50,800 nucleotides of DNA from Oscillospiraceae bacterium (GCA_021201235.1 JAJQFI010000006.1:1-50800); one strand, 5' to 3'. Positions 1 through 8,122 are shown, numbered from the stretch's first letter. The notes: a model not told the origin generated them from the letters alone. A program made the numbers and translations.

Positions 1-56
1 GAACCCCCGACCTGCTGATTACAAATCAGCTGCTCTACCAACTGAGCTACACCAGC
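1..56 (-). tRNA. tRNA-Thr(TGT), partial at window edge
   Basis: Read on the minus strand, the sequence from 56 downwards starts with the acceptor arm GCTGGTG. It continues through a D-arm (GCTCAGTTGGTAGAGC) and an anticodon stem GCTGA/TCAGC around the seven-base loop TTTGTAA, then enters the T-arm (GGGGGTTC). The anticodon is TGT, which reads ACA, so this is a threonine tRNA. The 3' half of the T-arm and the acceptor 3' strand lie outside the window. Confidence 0.95.
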
Positions 57-77
57 AAGCACTCAACAACGTATGGT

Positions 78-106
78 ATGATAACATATCGGGGCTCAAA
101 TGTCAA
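78..106 (-). promoter_or_regulatory. Promoter of tRNA-Thr
   Basis: On the minus strand a perfect -35 TTGACA (101-106) is followed after exactly 17 bases by TATCAT (78-83). TG one base before the -10 adds an extended -10. Transcription would start near 71, about 15 bases before the mature tRNA 5' end at 56. Confidence 0.8.
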
Positions 107-121
107 GCGTTTTTTGAAATA

Positions 122-167
122 TTTTTTTAAAAAGCTCAACGCAGGGCACTTGCTAACCCTGCGTTGA
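122..167 (-). terminator. Intrinsic terminator of the beta-propeller gene
   Basis: The minus strand shows the inverted repeat TCAACGCAGGG / CCCTGCGTTGA (157-167 with 136-146), followed by GC and a run of six T. It starts 24 bases after the stop codon of the beta-propeller gene. Confidence 0.85.
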
Positions 168-190
168 AAATTTATCAGAGAAAAATGAAT

Positions 191-2401
191 TTACCAGGTG
201 GTGTGCCCCGAATAGCTCGACTCGATCAGATCCGCCGAGCCGATTATCGAGACGGAGCTCGAGCCGACCGAGAGCGCATAAACTCTGCCGTCGCTCATGA
301 CATAGAGGATTCCGTTCGAGAGCTCAGCTCTTCCAAACTCGAATGCGCTGTCGACCTCGTGGGTCTCGACCGTTCCGACAAAGGTGAAGCCCGTGTCGCC
401 AAGCTTATAGATCGCATAGGTGCAACAATAATCGAAGCCGTCGAAGTATTTATACGGAACACCGACAAGACCGTTTGCGGCATCCAGATAGAGAATTCTG
501 TTGTCGCTGAGAGCCGGACTGTCGCAGTCCTCGGAGGAAATCATCGTCTCCGCAGAAACAGCCAACTCGCCGATGCTGTCTGTCTTGAGATATGCGAGCA
601 TCAGCATTCCGTTGTCGTCCTCGGTAAGGGTGATATAGCCGTCGCCGAAGGATTGAAGCCCGAGCGTCAGGTCGACGCTGTCGTTACTCTCGATAATAGC
701 AGGATTCGACGGGTCGGAGAAGTCCGCCACCTTGGTGTCGTCCCCATTTCCGATAATCACCTTCATGCCGTCGAAGGTCACCGTCTGATAAGCCGACGGG
801 AAATCAGCCTCCGAGAGGAGATTCAGGTTTTCGTCGAAAGCATAGACGGCTGTTATATACCCGTTCTCGCCGCTTCTCAACGTCGCAACAAGAAGAACGT
901 CGCCATTAAGGCTTATTCCGCCGGTAAGGGCAACGCCCTCGATGGTTGCGGAATAGCTGAAGGTCGCCGCTCCGCCCGAAAGGGTGAGCTTTTCAACGGA
1001 GGTCTCCTCCGTTCCGGTGTAGCCGAAGACATAGACCGCATCCTCCGAAACGACCACCTTGCCCTCAGAGCCGAGAACCGCCTGAACGGAAACGGGGCAC
1101 GACGGGAGCGCCGCCGCAATTCCTCCGACGACGGTGTAATCAAGCGTCGAGAAGGTTTCGGGGATAAGGATGTTTGTCGCTTCTATATAGAGCTTTTCGC
1201 CATTTACGGTGTAGCTCGGGACATAGCTGTCAAGATTGTCGCCCGTGAGAAGCGTATTATGGTATTCATCATAGCTTGTGACGACGTAGACATAGCCGTT
1301 ATCGAAGACGGATTCGAGATAGCTTCCGCTGAACGAGACCACAGAGGATGTAGTGATGCTTCCGTCAGTCGAGATGTCATAGACAACGACCTCGGCTGAG
1401 TAGCTCGTGACGGTGTTCCCGTCGTCCGAATATACGGAGGAAAGGATCCCCTCAACAAGCGATTCTTCGGTCGTCGCATTCGCCTGAATTGAAACCGGCT
1501 CCTCGGTCGTTACCGAGTAGACCGCGATGAGTCTTGAATCGACGGCATAGATTTCCTCGAGCACTCTCGTCTCGAAAAGACCGTTCTCGGGGACGGCGTC
1601 GCCGATATACTCGAGCGTGCCGCAGTCGGAAAGGATGACCTTGACGGTGCTTCCGTCCTTGATGTAGATAATGTCGTTGCAGATAAGATAGTTGTCGTCG
1701 AGCTCGCCCTCGGCGATTGTCGGGAGCCTTACTCCCTCGCTCAGGGTTACGTCCGGCTCGCTGTCGGTTGTCTCGACGCTTTCGGAGGCTTCCTCCTCGG
1801 TCGGGCTTGTAGCCTCCGGCTCGGTAGCCGTGGCTACGGAAGCGTCGGTCTCGGTGCCCAAATCAACGGTGCTGTCCGAGTCGCTTGTGCTCTCGGAGCC
1901 GTTTTCGTTGTAAGAATTTTCAATCTCGGCGATTGCGGAATCAAGGGTTACTTTATCCTCGTCGTCGGCATAATATTTCTTGAAGGTCTTGTGGATTTCG
2001 TCATAGTCGGAAGCATAGGTTGAGCCCTTCGAGTCGGTCTCGACAGTCTCGACCTCGCCGAGATCAAAGTATCTCACGCATCCGAGAACGAGCGCCGCAC
2101 ATGCCGCAAGCGATGCGACGGTGCGATAGATTCTTGTGCGCTTTGAAGAAGAGCTGACTGTAATCTGCTTCTTTTCAGGCTTCTTATTCGCCTTTTCGGT
2201 TGTATCGATAGAGTCGACAGAGGTCGGGACTTCGTTTGCAGTAACGGTTATCTCAGACCTAAGCTCAGAACTCTTAGACTCAGCCCGAGCTGTTTCCATC
2301 TGATGGGCTTCCAGAAACGCAACGATATTGTCCGGCTCAAGTCTTTCCGGCACGGAAATATTCTGCATCATTTCCCAGTAAACACTGTTCTTATTAGCCA
2401 T
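191..2401 (-). CDS. Membrane-anchored beta-propeller protein, partner of an ECF sigma factor
   Basis: Start chosen at 2401 (MANKNSVYW), because AAAGGAGTG lies just upstream; a longer frame to 2467 would read through an intergenic palindromic repeat. The 736-residue product has about 90 cytoplasmic N-terminal residues, one hydrophobic segment at about 92-109 (SLAACAALVLG), an acidic Ser/Thr/Glu-rich linker (about 120-230) and a long extracytoplasmic region (about 235-736). That region has repeated beta-strand blades with spaced Asp/Gly turns, resembling the secreted beta-propeller family (PF09826, COG4880). It lies directly downstream of an ECF sigma gene. By analogy with sigma/anti-sigma operons the cytoplasmic N-terminus may hold the sigma factor and the propeller may sense an envelope signal. 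No canonical zinc anti-sigma motif is visible. Family call is good; regulatory role is inferred. Confidence 0.75.
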   Translation of the reverse strand: MANKNSVYWEMMQNISVPERLEPDNIVAFLEAHQMETARAESKSSELRSEITVTANEVPTSVDSIDTTEKANKKPEKKQITVSSSSKRTRIYRTVASLAACAALVLGCVRYFDLGEVETVETDSKGSTYASDYDEIHKTFKKYYADDEDKVTLDSAIAEIENSYNENGSESTSDSDSTVDLGTETDASVATATEPEATSPTEEEASESVETTDSEPDVTLSEGVRLPTIAEGELDDNYLICNDIIYIKDGSTVKVILSDCGTLEYIGDAVPENGLFETRVLEEIYAVDSRLIAVYSVTTEEPVSIQANATTEESLVEGILSSVYSDDGNTVTSYSAEVVVYDISTDGSITTSSVVSFSGSYLESVFDNGYVYVVTSYDEYHNTLLTGDNLDSYVPSYTVNGEKLYIEATNILIPETFSTLDYTVVGGIAAALPSCPVSVQAVLGSEGKVVVSEDAVYVFGYTGTEETSVEKLTLSGGAATFSYSATIEGVALTGGISLNGDVLLVATLRSGENGYITAVYAFDENLNLLSEADFPSAYQTVTFDGMKVIIGNGDDTKVADFSDPSNPAIIESNDSVDLTLGLQSFGDGYITLTEDDNGMLMLAYLKTDSIGELAVSAETMISSEDCDSPALSDNRILYLDAANGLVGVPYKYFDGFDYCCTYAIYKLGDTGFTFVGTVETHEVDSAFEFGRAELSNGILYVMSDGRVYALSVGSSSVSIIGSADLIESSYSGHTTW

Positions 2402-2450
2402 CCCGACACTCCTTTCTATTGAAATTAATTTTGTGCGATTTCTATTTGAC

Positions 2451-2472
2451 GGGCGGATAATATCCACCCCTA
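2451..2472. repeat. Dispersed palindromic repeat, copy 1
   Basis: GGGCGGATAATATCCACCCC followed by TA: a near-perfect hairpin in the 73-base gap between the sigma factor stop and the propeller start. It belongs to the repeat family also seen near 7149, 10534, 11830 and 20632. Confidence 0.75.
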
Positions 2473-2474
2473 CA

Positions 2475-3020
2475 CTAATCAGATAGTGCTTTCCTTAGCT
2501 TCTGCTTAGCTCTCGCGATATACGTTCGCACGGTGGCGTTGTTTATCTCGGTGATTTTGCTCACCTCGTCGCTCGTGTAGCCGTAGATGGCGTTAAGCGT
2601 GAAGCAAATCTTTTCGTTGTGACTCAGTCCCTCGATGTGCTCGAGTAGCTCGATTCCCTCGTACTTCGCTTCGTTGACGGGGATGTCGTTCATCTCGCCC
2701 TCTTCGGCGTCTTCATAGTCCGAGGTGGTGGAGCTTATATACTCTCGCTGACTGATATATTCCGCCTGTTTTCGCTTGATTTTTGCGGTCAGGATTTTGA
2801 CCATCCAACCCTGGAAAGCCTCTTCGTTCTTGAGATTCTTAATCCCCGTGAAGGCATCCAGAACCGCGTCGCTCACGGCATCCGCCGCATCGTCCGCATT
2901 GTTAAGGTTACACAGTGCGTAGTAATAAAGGTCTTTATAAATGGCGGAATAAAGCTCGCCGAACGCAGAAGCATCGCCCCGCCTTGCACGGGTCACAAGC
3001 TCCTTGAAGTCGGATTTCAT
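2475..3020 (-). CDS. ECF-type RNA polymerase sigma factor (sigma-70 family)
   Basis: A 181-residue protein of typical ECF length. Residues about 18-80 form sigma region 2 (FGELYSAIYKDLYYYALCNL, acidic DDAADAVSDAVLDAF, then FQGWMVKILTAKIKR). Residues about 120-178 form region 4, with a helix-turn-helix (YTSDEVSKITEINNATVRTY) ending in the usual basic tail ARAKQKLRKAL. An acidic linker (about residues 98-112) joins the two. GAGGTGAG lies before the start codon. It directs core polymerase to a small regulon that cannot be read from here. The next gene, a membrane-anchored propeller protein, is probably its membrane partner. A minus-strand promoter with a leader of about 210 bases lies upstream. 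Confidence 0.9.
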   Translation of the reverse strand: MKSDFKELVTRARRGDASAFGELYSAIYKDLYYYALCNLNNADDAADAVSDAVLDAFTGIKNLKNEEAFQGWMVKILTAKIKRKQAEYISQREYISSTTSDYEDAEEGEMNDIPVNEAKYEGIELLEHIEGLSHNEKICFTLNAIYGYTSDEVSKITEINNATVRTYIARAKQKLRKALSD

Positions 3021-3160
3021 ATATCAGTCTCACCTCGATTCGCTGTAAGATATTATATTACCACTATCCACACAGCCTCTTCATCGAGGTGCTTCTGTAT
3101 AAATAGTGTCCGAAAAACCCGATTTTGTTTCAACCGAAATTAAAAAATTTTTTTGAACCC

Positions 3161-3231
3161 CCTGCGGATGGGTCATGGTGGAAGTTTGCCGAAGGCAAAT
3201 CTTCCGCAGGAATGAGCAACGCTCATTCCTG
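3161..3231. repeat. Structured GC-rich inverted-repeat block in the sigma-factor leader
   Basis: Three nested or overlapping inverted repeats are present. CAGGAATGAGC/GCTCATTCCTG (3207-3217 with 3221-3231) has a 3-base loop. GGAAG-TTTGCC/GGCAAA-T-CTTCC (3180-3205) has a single bulge. An outer stem CCTGCGG/CCGCAGG (3161-3167 with 3204-3210) encloses the second hairpin and shares bases with the first. It could be a small mobile repeat or a leader RNA. It occupies most of the gene-free stretch 3021-3373, together with the promoter at 3234-3262 and the terminator at 3317-3341. Confidence 0.6.
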
Positions 3232-3233
3232 TT

Positions 3234-3262
3234 ATTATACACGAATTCGTTCCCGATTACAA
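3234..3262 (-). promoter_or_regulatory. Promoter for the sigma factor / propeller operon
   Basis: Minus-strand TTGTAA (3257-3262), a 17-base spacer and a perfect TATAAT (3234-3239). Transcription would begin near 3227 and cross the hairpin block before reaching the sigma factor start at 3020, a leader of about 210 bases. Confidence 0.6.
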
Positions 3263-3316
3263 GACACTCTGACAAAAAACATCATTTTATACAACTGTTT
3301 TAACATGGCGTGTCAA

Positions 3317-3341
3317 GAGAAAAGCCGGCACGAAGCCGGCT
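3317..3341 (-). terminator. Intrinsic terminator of the fibronectin-III-like gene
   Basis: Minus-strand AGCCGGC, loop TTCGT, GCCGGCT, then TTTCTCTT. It starts about 33 bases after the stop codon at 3374. Confidence 0.75.
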
Positions 3342-3373
3342 CTCTCCTGCTTTAATCGATTGCGCGTAACTTT

Positions 3374-5788
3374 TTACTTGACGGTAACAGACATGTAGCT
3401 GCAAGCCTTGAGGTCGGTTGAAAGGTCAGTCTGATAAGGAACCGCTACAACTCTTACCTTGTAGGTTGTGCCGGATGTAAGACCGGTGATTGTGGTCGAG
3501 GTGCCGCTTGTTACGGTAGCCTTGCACTTGTAGGTGGAGCTTGAACCCTCGGCAACATAAACCTTATAGCTGGTTGCGCCGGAAACGGCAGTCCATGAAA
3601 CGGTTATCGAACCGGTTGCGGAGCTTGTTACGGATGTCAGGCTCGAAAGAGTTGCCGTGCTTGCTACGGGATCGGTAGCGGTGACGGTAGAGGTCTTTGT
3701 CGAGCAGGTGATGGTAGCGGTGCCGGAGCTGTAGCCGGTATTAGCTACTACATAGAAGTCATAGCTTGTGCCGTCGTTAAGACCCGTGATGGTAACAGCG
3801 GTCTTCTTGACGGTTCCTGCCTTCTTCCAGGTGGAGTTAGAGGATCTCTTCCAGTAAACGGTGTAGGAAGTAGCATCGTCAGCCGCAGTCCAGGAAAGGG
3901 TGATCTTTCCGCTGTTGCCCGAAGTAGCCTTGAAGGAAGTCGGGTAGACGGAAGCGTCACTGTCGGAAGAGGAGCTGGTGTTGGAAGAGGAACCAGAAGA
4001 GTTTGAAGATGAGGTTGTTGCCGCAATGTTTGCCAAGGCGCAAACTCCGAGAGAAGTTCCATATGAGTTGTAAGCTACGACATAGAGAGTACAAGTTGAA
4101 GTATTAGCTACAGGAATTGTTGCGCTTGTTGTAGTTGTAGTTGTACTGACTCCCTTTTCGTTGTCCGCAAAATAAGTAAGGACATAGGCAGTAGCACCAG
4201 AAACTGAATTCCAAGTAACAGTCATAGAAGACGTTCCAGAGACAACAGTACAATTTTCGCCACTTGTAGTAGTTCCAGTTGTCGTGGAAGTGCCACTTGC
4301 CTTAAATAAAGTAGTTCCGACCGTACCCAATGAAGTCAACGTCCCACTACTTACATTATATGCTACAACACTTACAGCATAAGTAGTTCCACTTGTGAGA
4401 CCAGTAACGTCGTAATAACTATAAGAGGAAGAAACATAACCCGTTTTGCTACCTACAGTTACTACATAATATGTAGCATTTGAAACCGAGTTCCAACTAA
4501 TTCTGTAGGTAAGACCATTACTATCGGTTTTCAGATAGGTGGCAGTTATGGTAGAGGTAGCAGTTCCAGATGCAGATGTTCCACCCGCAGTAAATGTACA
4601 AGAGCCAACAGTTCCTAAAATTGTCCCTGATGAATTGTAGGCATAAACTACAACACTGTAACTTGTTCCTAAACTCAAACCTGTTATCTGATAATAAGTA
4701 GAAGTAGTCTTTCCATAATAATTTTCGTTGACATATACATAATAGCCAACGGTAGAGCTCGAATAAGCACTCCAAGTGGCAGTATAAGAATACAATCCAT
4801 AGGAGTTTGTACCATTGTTTGTATAGTAGACTCCATTAGTAGTCCCCGTACCAGAAGAGTTCGAGCCAGAAACGATTGTTGCAGTTCCGATTTTTGTAGC
4901 TGTTCCCGTCGCACTCGTTCCTGTGTAACCATACAACGTTACATAGTAAGTATAACCAGCAACAAGATAAGCTGAATAGGACGTCACGGTCGAGCCTAAT
5001 GTCTGTGATCCAGAACCTGCACCATTGGAAGTATAAGTAATCTTATACGAAGCAGCACCGGTAGAAGTCCAAGAGAAGCTGTAAATGTAAGCACTGTATG
5101 TAGAGCTATAACCCGAGTTAGTAACAGTCATACCATCTGCAGTAATTCCACTCGAGGTATTCGTTGTTCTGTTGGTCCAAGTACCGATTGTAGTTGCAGT
5201 TCCTGTTCCGCCTGCAAGAGTGTAGCCTATTACGGTTACAGACCTCAGCGAAGAGTAAGCAACAGAAGAAATGGTGTACGGGCTGGATGTCACAACAACA
5301 GAGTTAGTAGTACCGCTCGTTGTGGTATAGTTGACAACGTAGCTTGCATACTTGCTATTCGTTGTGAACGATACAGTCGAAGAGGTGTTGCCTGATACGG
5401 TAACAGTTCCATCTGCGTTCGAGCTTGAATCAGTGTAGGTAGCAACAACGGACTTTGAATCAGTTGCAACGGGTGAACTGCTCGATGAAGAGTAAGCCTC
5501 AACAGTGAGTACGTAAGTACCCGAAGCGGTGATAGCCTTGCCCTGACCAGATAAAGCTGAAGTTGCCTTTGTTCTGGAAACAAGATATGAACCTGTGGTA
5601 GTGTTATAGACGGAATAATAGTAGTAATCAACCGTGGTAGTTCCACTATAAGTCCAGCCATAAGACACTTTGTTGTTCGAAGCAGAGATTGTAAGACCTA
5701 AGTCGTCTTCTGCTGCAACCGCAACAACACTGAGCATAGAAACTGCCATTACCAAAGCAGTGACTATAGCTAAAATTCTTTTGGTCAT
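3374..5788 (-). CDS. Secreted fibronectin type III-like repeat protein
   Basis: The 804-residue protein begins with a signal peptide (KRILAIVTALVMAVSMLSVV, cleavage probably after VAA near residue 26). The rest is built of about eight modules of 80-95 residues rich in Ser, Thr, Gly, Tyr and Val. The most recognisable fibronectin III signatures are WTAADDATSYTVYWKRS with ITGLNDGTSYDFYVVA, and a final module with WTAVSGATSYKVYVAEG with TGLTSGTTYKVRVVA. The protein ends four residues after the last strand, with no LPxTG motif or membrane anchor, so it is probably released or held non-covalently. GGAGTG lies upstream of the ATG. Its own promoter and terminator make it monocistronic. Third codon positions between about 4050 and 5300 are visibly more A/T-rich than in the flanking modules. 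Function is unknown; carbohydrate or host-surface binding is plausible. Confidence 0.8.
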   Translation of the reverse strand: MTKRILAIVTALVMAVSMLSVVAVAAEDDLGLTISASNNKVSYGWTYSGTTTVDYYYYSVYNTTTGSYLVSRTKATSALSGQGKAITASGTYVLTVEAYSSSSSSPVATDSKSVVATYTDSSSNADGTVTVSGNTSSTVSFTTNSKYASYVVNYTTTSGTTNSVVVTSSPYTISSVAYSSLRSVTVIGYTLAGGTGTATTIGTWTNRTTNTSSGITADGMTVTNSGYSSTYSAYIYSFSWTSTGAASYKITYTSNGAGSGSQTLGSTVTSYSAYLVAGYTYYVTLYGYTGTSATGTATKIGTATIVSGSNSSGTGTTNGVYYTNNGTNSYGLYSYTATWSAYSSSTVGYYVYVNENYYGKTTSTYYQITGLSLGTSYSVVVYAYNSSGTILGTVGSCTFTAGGTSASGTATSTITATYLKTDSNGLTYRISWNSVSNATYYVVTVGSKTGYVSSSYSYYDVTGLTSGTTYAVSVVAYNVSSGTLTSLGTVGTTLFKASGTSTTTGTTTSGENCTVVSGTSSMTVTWNSVSGATAYVLTYFADNEKGVSTTTTTTSATIPVANTSTCTLYVVAYNSYGTSLGVCALANIAATTSSSNSSGSSSNTSSSSDSDASVYPTSFKATSGNSGKITLSWTAADDATSYTVYWKRSSNSTWKKAGTVKKTAVTITGLNDGTSYDFYVVANTGYSSGTATITCSTKTSTVTATDPVASTATLSSLTSVTSSATGSITVSWTAVSGATSYKVYVAEGSSSTYKCKATVTSGTSTTITGLTSGTTYKVRVVAVPYQTDLSTDLKACSYMSVTVK

Positions 5789-5880
5789 TTTTATGACACT
5801 CCTTTTTTCAAAAATTTTTTTGATTTCCCCTTGAGAATAGATAAACGCAGTTCATCTAGTTCCCACAGGTTACCGAGTAC

Positions 5881-5909
5881 ATTATAACATCTTTTTGTCC
5901 CGTTGTAAA
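5881..5909 (-). promoter_or_regulatory. Promoter of the fibronectin-III-like gene
   Basis: Minus-strand TTTACA (5904-5909), a 17-base spacer, and TATAAT (5881-5886) with TG one base before it (extended -10). The predicted untranslated leader is about 87 bases. Confidence 0.8.
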
Positions 5910-6002
5910 CCTCGAATTATTAATTTTCACAGGGTAAAAATTAATTTTTCGACCCGGAATCACATTTCCGAGGTTGCAATTCGTCCGAAAAGGTGTTACA
6001 CT

Positions 6003-6008
6003 TATAAT
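6003..6008 (+). promoter_or_regulatory. Probable -10 element of galM
   Basis: A perfect TATAAT stands 76 bases before the galM start. A TTGCAA at 5974-5979 is 23 bases upstream, too far for a normal -35, and the correctly spaced hexamer (TTCGTC) is poor. Only the -10 is therefore called. Confidence 0.35.
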
Positions 6009-6083
6009 ACAAATTGAGTGGCGCAATTATTGCACCCGAGAAAAATATTTTTCAAAAAATTTTTTGAAAGGACTTGAAAACCT

Positions 6084-7130
6084 ATGACAACTGTAACAAG
6101 AAGAGACTTCGGATGCCTCTCGACAGGCGAGGCTATCTCGCTCTATGAGCTCAAAAACTCCATCGGCGCCTATGTCGAAATCATCACCTACGGCGGAGCT
6201 ATCCGCTCGATAAACGTCCCGGACAAGAACGGCTATATTGCCGACGTAGCTCTCGGATATGACGACATTTCCGGCTATGAGAATCAGGACAAGTACATCG
6301 GCGCACTCATCGGTCGCCACGGCAACAGAATCGAGGACGCAAAGTTCAAGCTCGGCAGAAAGACCTATACCCTCGGCAAGAACGACGGCAGAAACAACCT
6401 TCACGGCGGCTTCGAAGGCTTCAACAAGAAAATCTGGGACGCATCCGTTGACGGCGAGAAGCTTGTTCTTAAGTACACCTCCCCCGACGGTGAAGAGGGC
6501 TTCCCCGGAGCACTTCACGTCACCGTCAAGTACTCCTTCGATGACGACTGTGCACTTAAAATCGACTACAACGCGGTAGCCGAGAGCGACACCATCTGCA
6601 ATCTGACGAACCACTGCTACTTCAACCTTGACGGTCAGGGCACAGGCTCCATCGAGAAGCACTCCCTCAAGATCAACGCCACCCACTTCACTGTCGGCAA
6701 TTCCGAGTGTCTCCCCACCGGCTATGTCGCAAAGGTTGAGGGCACGCCGCTCGACTTCACCGACTTCCACGTCATCGGCGAGAGAATCAACCAGAAGCAC
6801 GAGCAGCTCGTCTTTGCGGGCGGCTACGACCACAACTGGTGCCCGGACGGCGAGGGCTTCCGCCATATGGCGACCCTCAAGGCGGCTAACACCGGACGCA
6901 CGATGGAAGTATGGTCCGACACTCCCGGCATGCAGTTCTATTCCGGCAACTTCCTCGACGGCACAGCCCCCTACGGCAAGAACGGCAAGCCGATTGAGAA
7001 GCGCGACGGTCTCTGCCTCGAAACCCAGTTCTACCCGAACGCCATGAAGTTCGACAACTTCGAGAAGCCGATTTTGAAGGCTGGCGAGAAGTATCATCAC
7101 GTTACGGTGTATAAGTTTGGTGTAAACTGA
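6084..7130 (+). CDS. galM: Aldose 1-epimerase (mutarotase)
   Basis: Interconverts the alpha and beta anomers of galactose and glucose in the cytoplasm, feeding the Leloir pathway. The 348-residue length is typical of GalM. Family blocks are in order: substrate-site GRHGNRIEDAKF (about 74-85), NLHGGFEGFNKKIWDA (about 104-119) with the conserved His, NLTNHCYFNLDG (about 174-185) with the catalytic-type His, GGYDHNWCPDG near 250, and CLETQFYPNA near 312 with the catalytic Glu. GAAAGGAC precedes the ATG. No other galactose genes are next to it. The palindromic repeat and T-run after its stop may end the transcript. Confidence 0.93.
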   Translation: MTTVTRRDFGCLSTGEAISLYELKNSIGAYVEIITYGGAIRSINVPDKNGYIADVALGYDDISGYENQDKYIGALIGRHGNRIEDAKFKLGRKTYTLGKNDGRNNLHGGFEGFNKKIWDASVDGEKLVLKYTSPDGEEGFPGALHVTVKYSFDDDCALKIDYNAVAESDTICNLTNHCYFNLDGQGTGSIEKHSLKINATHFTVGNSECLPTGYVAKVEGTPLDFTDFHVIGERINQKHEQLVFAGGYDHNWCPDGEGFRHMATLKAANTGRTMEVWSDTPGMQFYSGNFLDGTAPYGKNGKPIEKRDGLCLETQFYPNAMKFDNFEKPILKAGEKYHHVTVYKFGVN

Positions 7131-7148
7131 TTGTAAAGACACAATAGC

Positions 7149-7176
7149 GGGCGGATAATATCCGCCCCTACTTTTT
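7149..7176. repeat. Dispersed palindromic repeat, copy 2, probably acting as galM terminator
   Basis: GCGGGCGGATAATATCCGCC continues to CCCTAC and a run of five T (7172-7176). The perfect GGGCGGATA/TATCCGCCC hairpin followed by a T-run would work as an intrinsic terminator 20 bases after the galM stop. Confidence 0.75.
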
Positions 7177-7193
7177 GTTCTATATAAATTTGC

Positions 7194-7226
7194 TCCTTCA
7201 TATGTTGTACCAACACATATGGAGGA
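7194..7226 (+). promoter_or_regulatory. Hairpin sequestering the ribosome-binding site of the DUF2508 gene
   Basis: TCCTTCATATGT (7194-7205) pairs with ACATATGGAGGA (7215-7226) over 12 consecutive pairs, including one U-G, with a 9-base loop. The 3' arm contains the whole Shine-Dalgarno GGAGG, 8 bases before the ATG at 7234. When folded, translation should be blocked. Confidence 0.65.
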
Positions 7227-7233
7227 TTTTGCA

Positions 7234-7476
7234 ATGTCGAAATTTGTCGAAAAGCTGAACAAAAAATCACGAAAACAAAAACTCCTTGCTATCGAAGCCG
7301 ATATCAAGGAGATTTCTGATGCTATGGAAATTACGGAGAGCTGTTTTAACGAGACGACCGACAGCGACCTGATGGACGCACTTATCTATGACCGTGCGGC
7401 GCTTGAGTCCCGTTATAACTATCTGATAAGAGAGCTCAAGACTCTTGAGGCACTCGAAGAGTGCTTTACTCAATAA
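7234..7476 (+). CDS. DUF2508 (YaaL-like) small protein
   Basis: The 80-residue start MSKFVEKLNKK is preferred over an ATG 15 bases upstream, because that upstream ATG overlaps the GGAGG that must serve as ribosome-binding site. The protein is mostly alpha-helical and charged, with a likely coiled coil. The pattern AIEADIKEISDAMEITESCF, then TDSDLMDALIYDRAALESRY and NYLIRELK, matches the DUF2508 family, whose B. subtilis member is YaaL. No molecular function is established for the family. Its 3' end overlaps the convergent YczE-type gene by 11 bases. Confidence 0.7.
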   Translation: MSKFVEKLNKKSRKQKLLAIEADIKEISDAMEITESCFNETTDSDLMDALIYDRAALESRYNYLIRELKTLEALEECFTQ

Positions 7477-8122
7477 ACCTGCCGATGCGCTTGCGAACGG
7501 CTTCCGCCATGGGTCCTATCGTAAGAGCCATCAGAACCGTCACGATTCCGACCGTGCCGCCGATGAGATATCCGAGAACGGCATAGCCGCCGTCCCAGAG
7601 GATTCTGACGACTCTGAACGGGAGCTTTTTCTGCGCCTTGAAGATGATTTCGGGAATCGAATCATAGGGCGACGCGCCGAGTCCGACCGAGGTGTAGACC
7701 GCAACCGAGAAGACGAATATGCAGAGAATCACCACGCAGGCGACAATCTTCTCGGGCATCGTCGTGAACGCGAAGTCGGGCAAAAGAAGTGTCCGAAGCC
7801 ACGTCATGAAATCGCAGGCATAGCCGACGATGAACATGTTGCAGACGGTTCCGATGCCGATGTTCTCCCTCCCCTTCCAGAAAACGAAGACGAAGAGAAC
7901 GCAGTTGATAAGCGCCTGCCAGCTCCCGAAGCTCATGCCGAGGATTTCCGCCATGGCGAGATTCACGACCGAGCAAGGGTCGGTGCCCCACGCAAGAAGG
8001 TTCAGCCACGACACGCAAAAGCCCATCATCGTGACCGCCACGACGCAGAGAATAACCCGCCGAGCCATGTGCGGCTTGCGGAAGATTGATATAAGAAAGT
8101 CTTTCATATTTGTAGCCGTCAA
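7466..8122 (-). CDS. YczE/YitT-type integral membrane protein
   Basis: The 218-residue protein has about five hydrophobic segments, starting with ILCVVAVTMMGFCVSWLNLL. It carries the glycine-rich signatures of the YczE family: GTDPCSVVNLAMAEILGMSFG, GIGTVCNMFIVGY, VGLGASPYDSIP and GGTVGIVTVLMALTIGP. The substrate is unknown. The start is ambiguous. A TTG at 8122 directly follows the argF stop (TAA-TTG) and has AAGGG about five bases upstream; an ATG five codons later (8107) has a poorer site. Coupling to argF makes it the last gene of the arginine operon, so a role in arginine or ornithine export or uptake is possible but only inferred. Confidence 0.8.
   Translation of the reverse strand: MTATNMKDFLISIFRKPHMARRVILCVVAVTMMGFCVSWLNLLAWGTDPCSVVNLAMAEILGMSFGSWQALINCVLFVFVFWKGRENIGIGTVCNMFIVGYACDFMTWLRTLLLPDFAFTTMPEKIVACVVILCIFVFSVAVYTSVGLGASPYDSIPEIIFKAQKKLPFRVVRILWDGGYAVLGYLIGGTVGIVTVLMALTIGPMAEAVRKRIGRFIE

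Noticed and set aside
164-1399. Plus-strand open frame of 411 codons
   Set aside because: Antisense shadow of the beta-propeller gene: Arg/Glu/Val-rich composition, no ribosome site, no family features.
5941-5985. Alternative -35 TTGCAA for galM
   Set aside because: A spacer of 23 bases to the TATAAT is outside the usable range, so only the -10 is annotated.
6027-7307. Minus-strand open frame of 426 codons opposite galM
   Set aside because: Shadow frame; Val/Leu/Ala/Glu composition follows from the galM codon pattern and it crosses the repeat and another gene.
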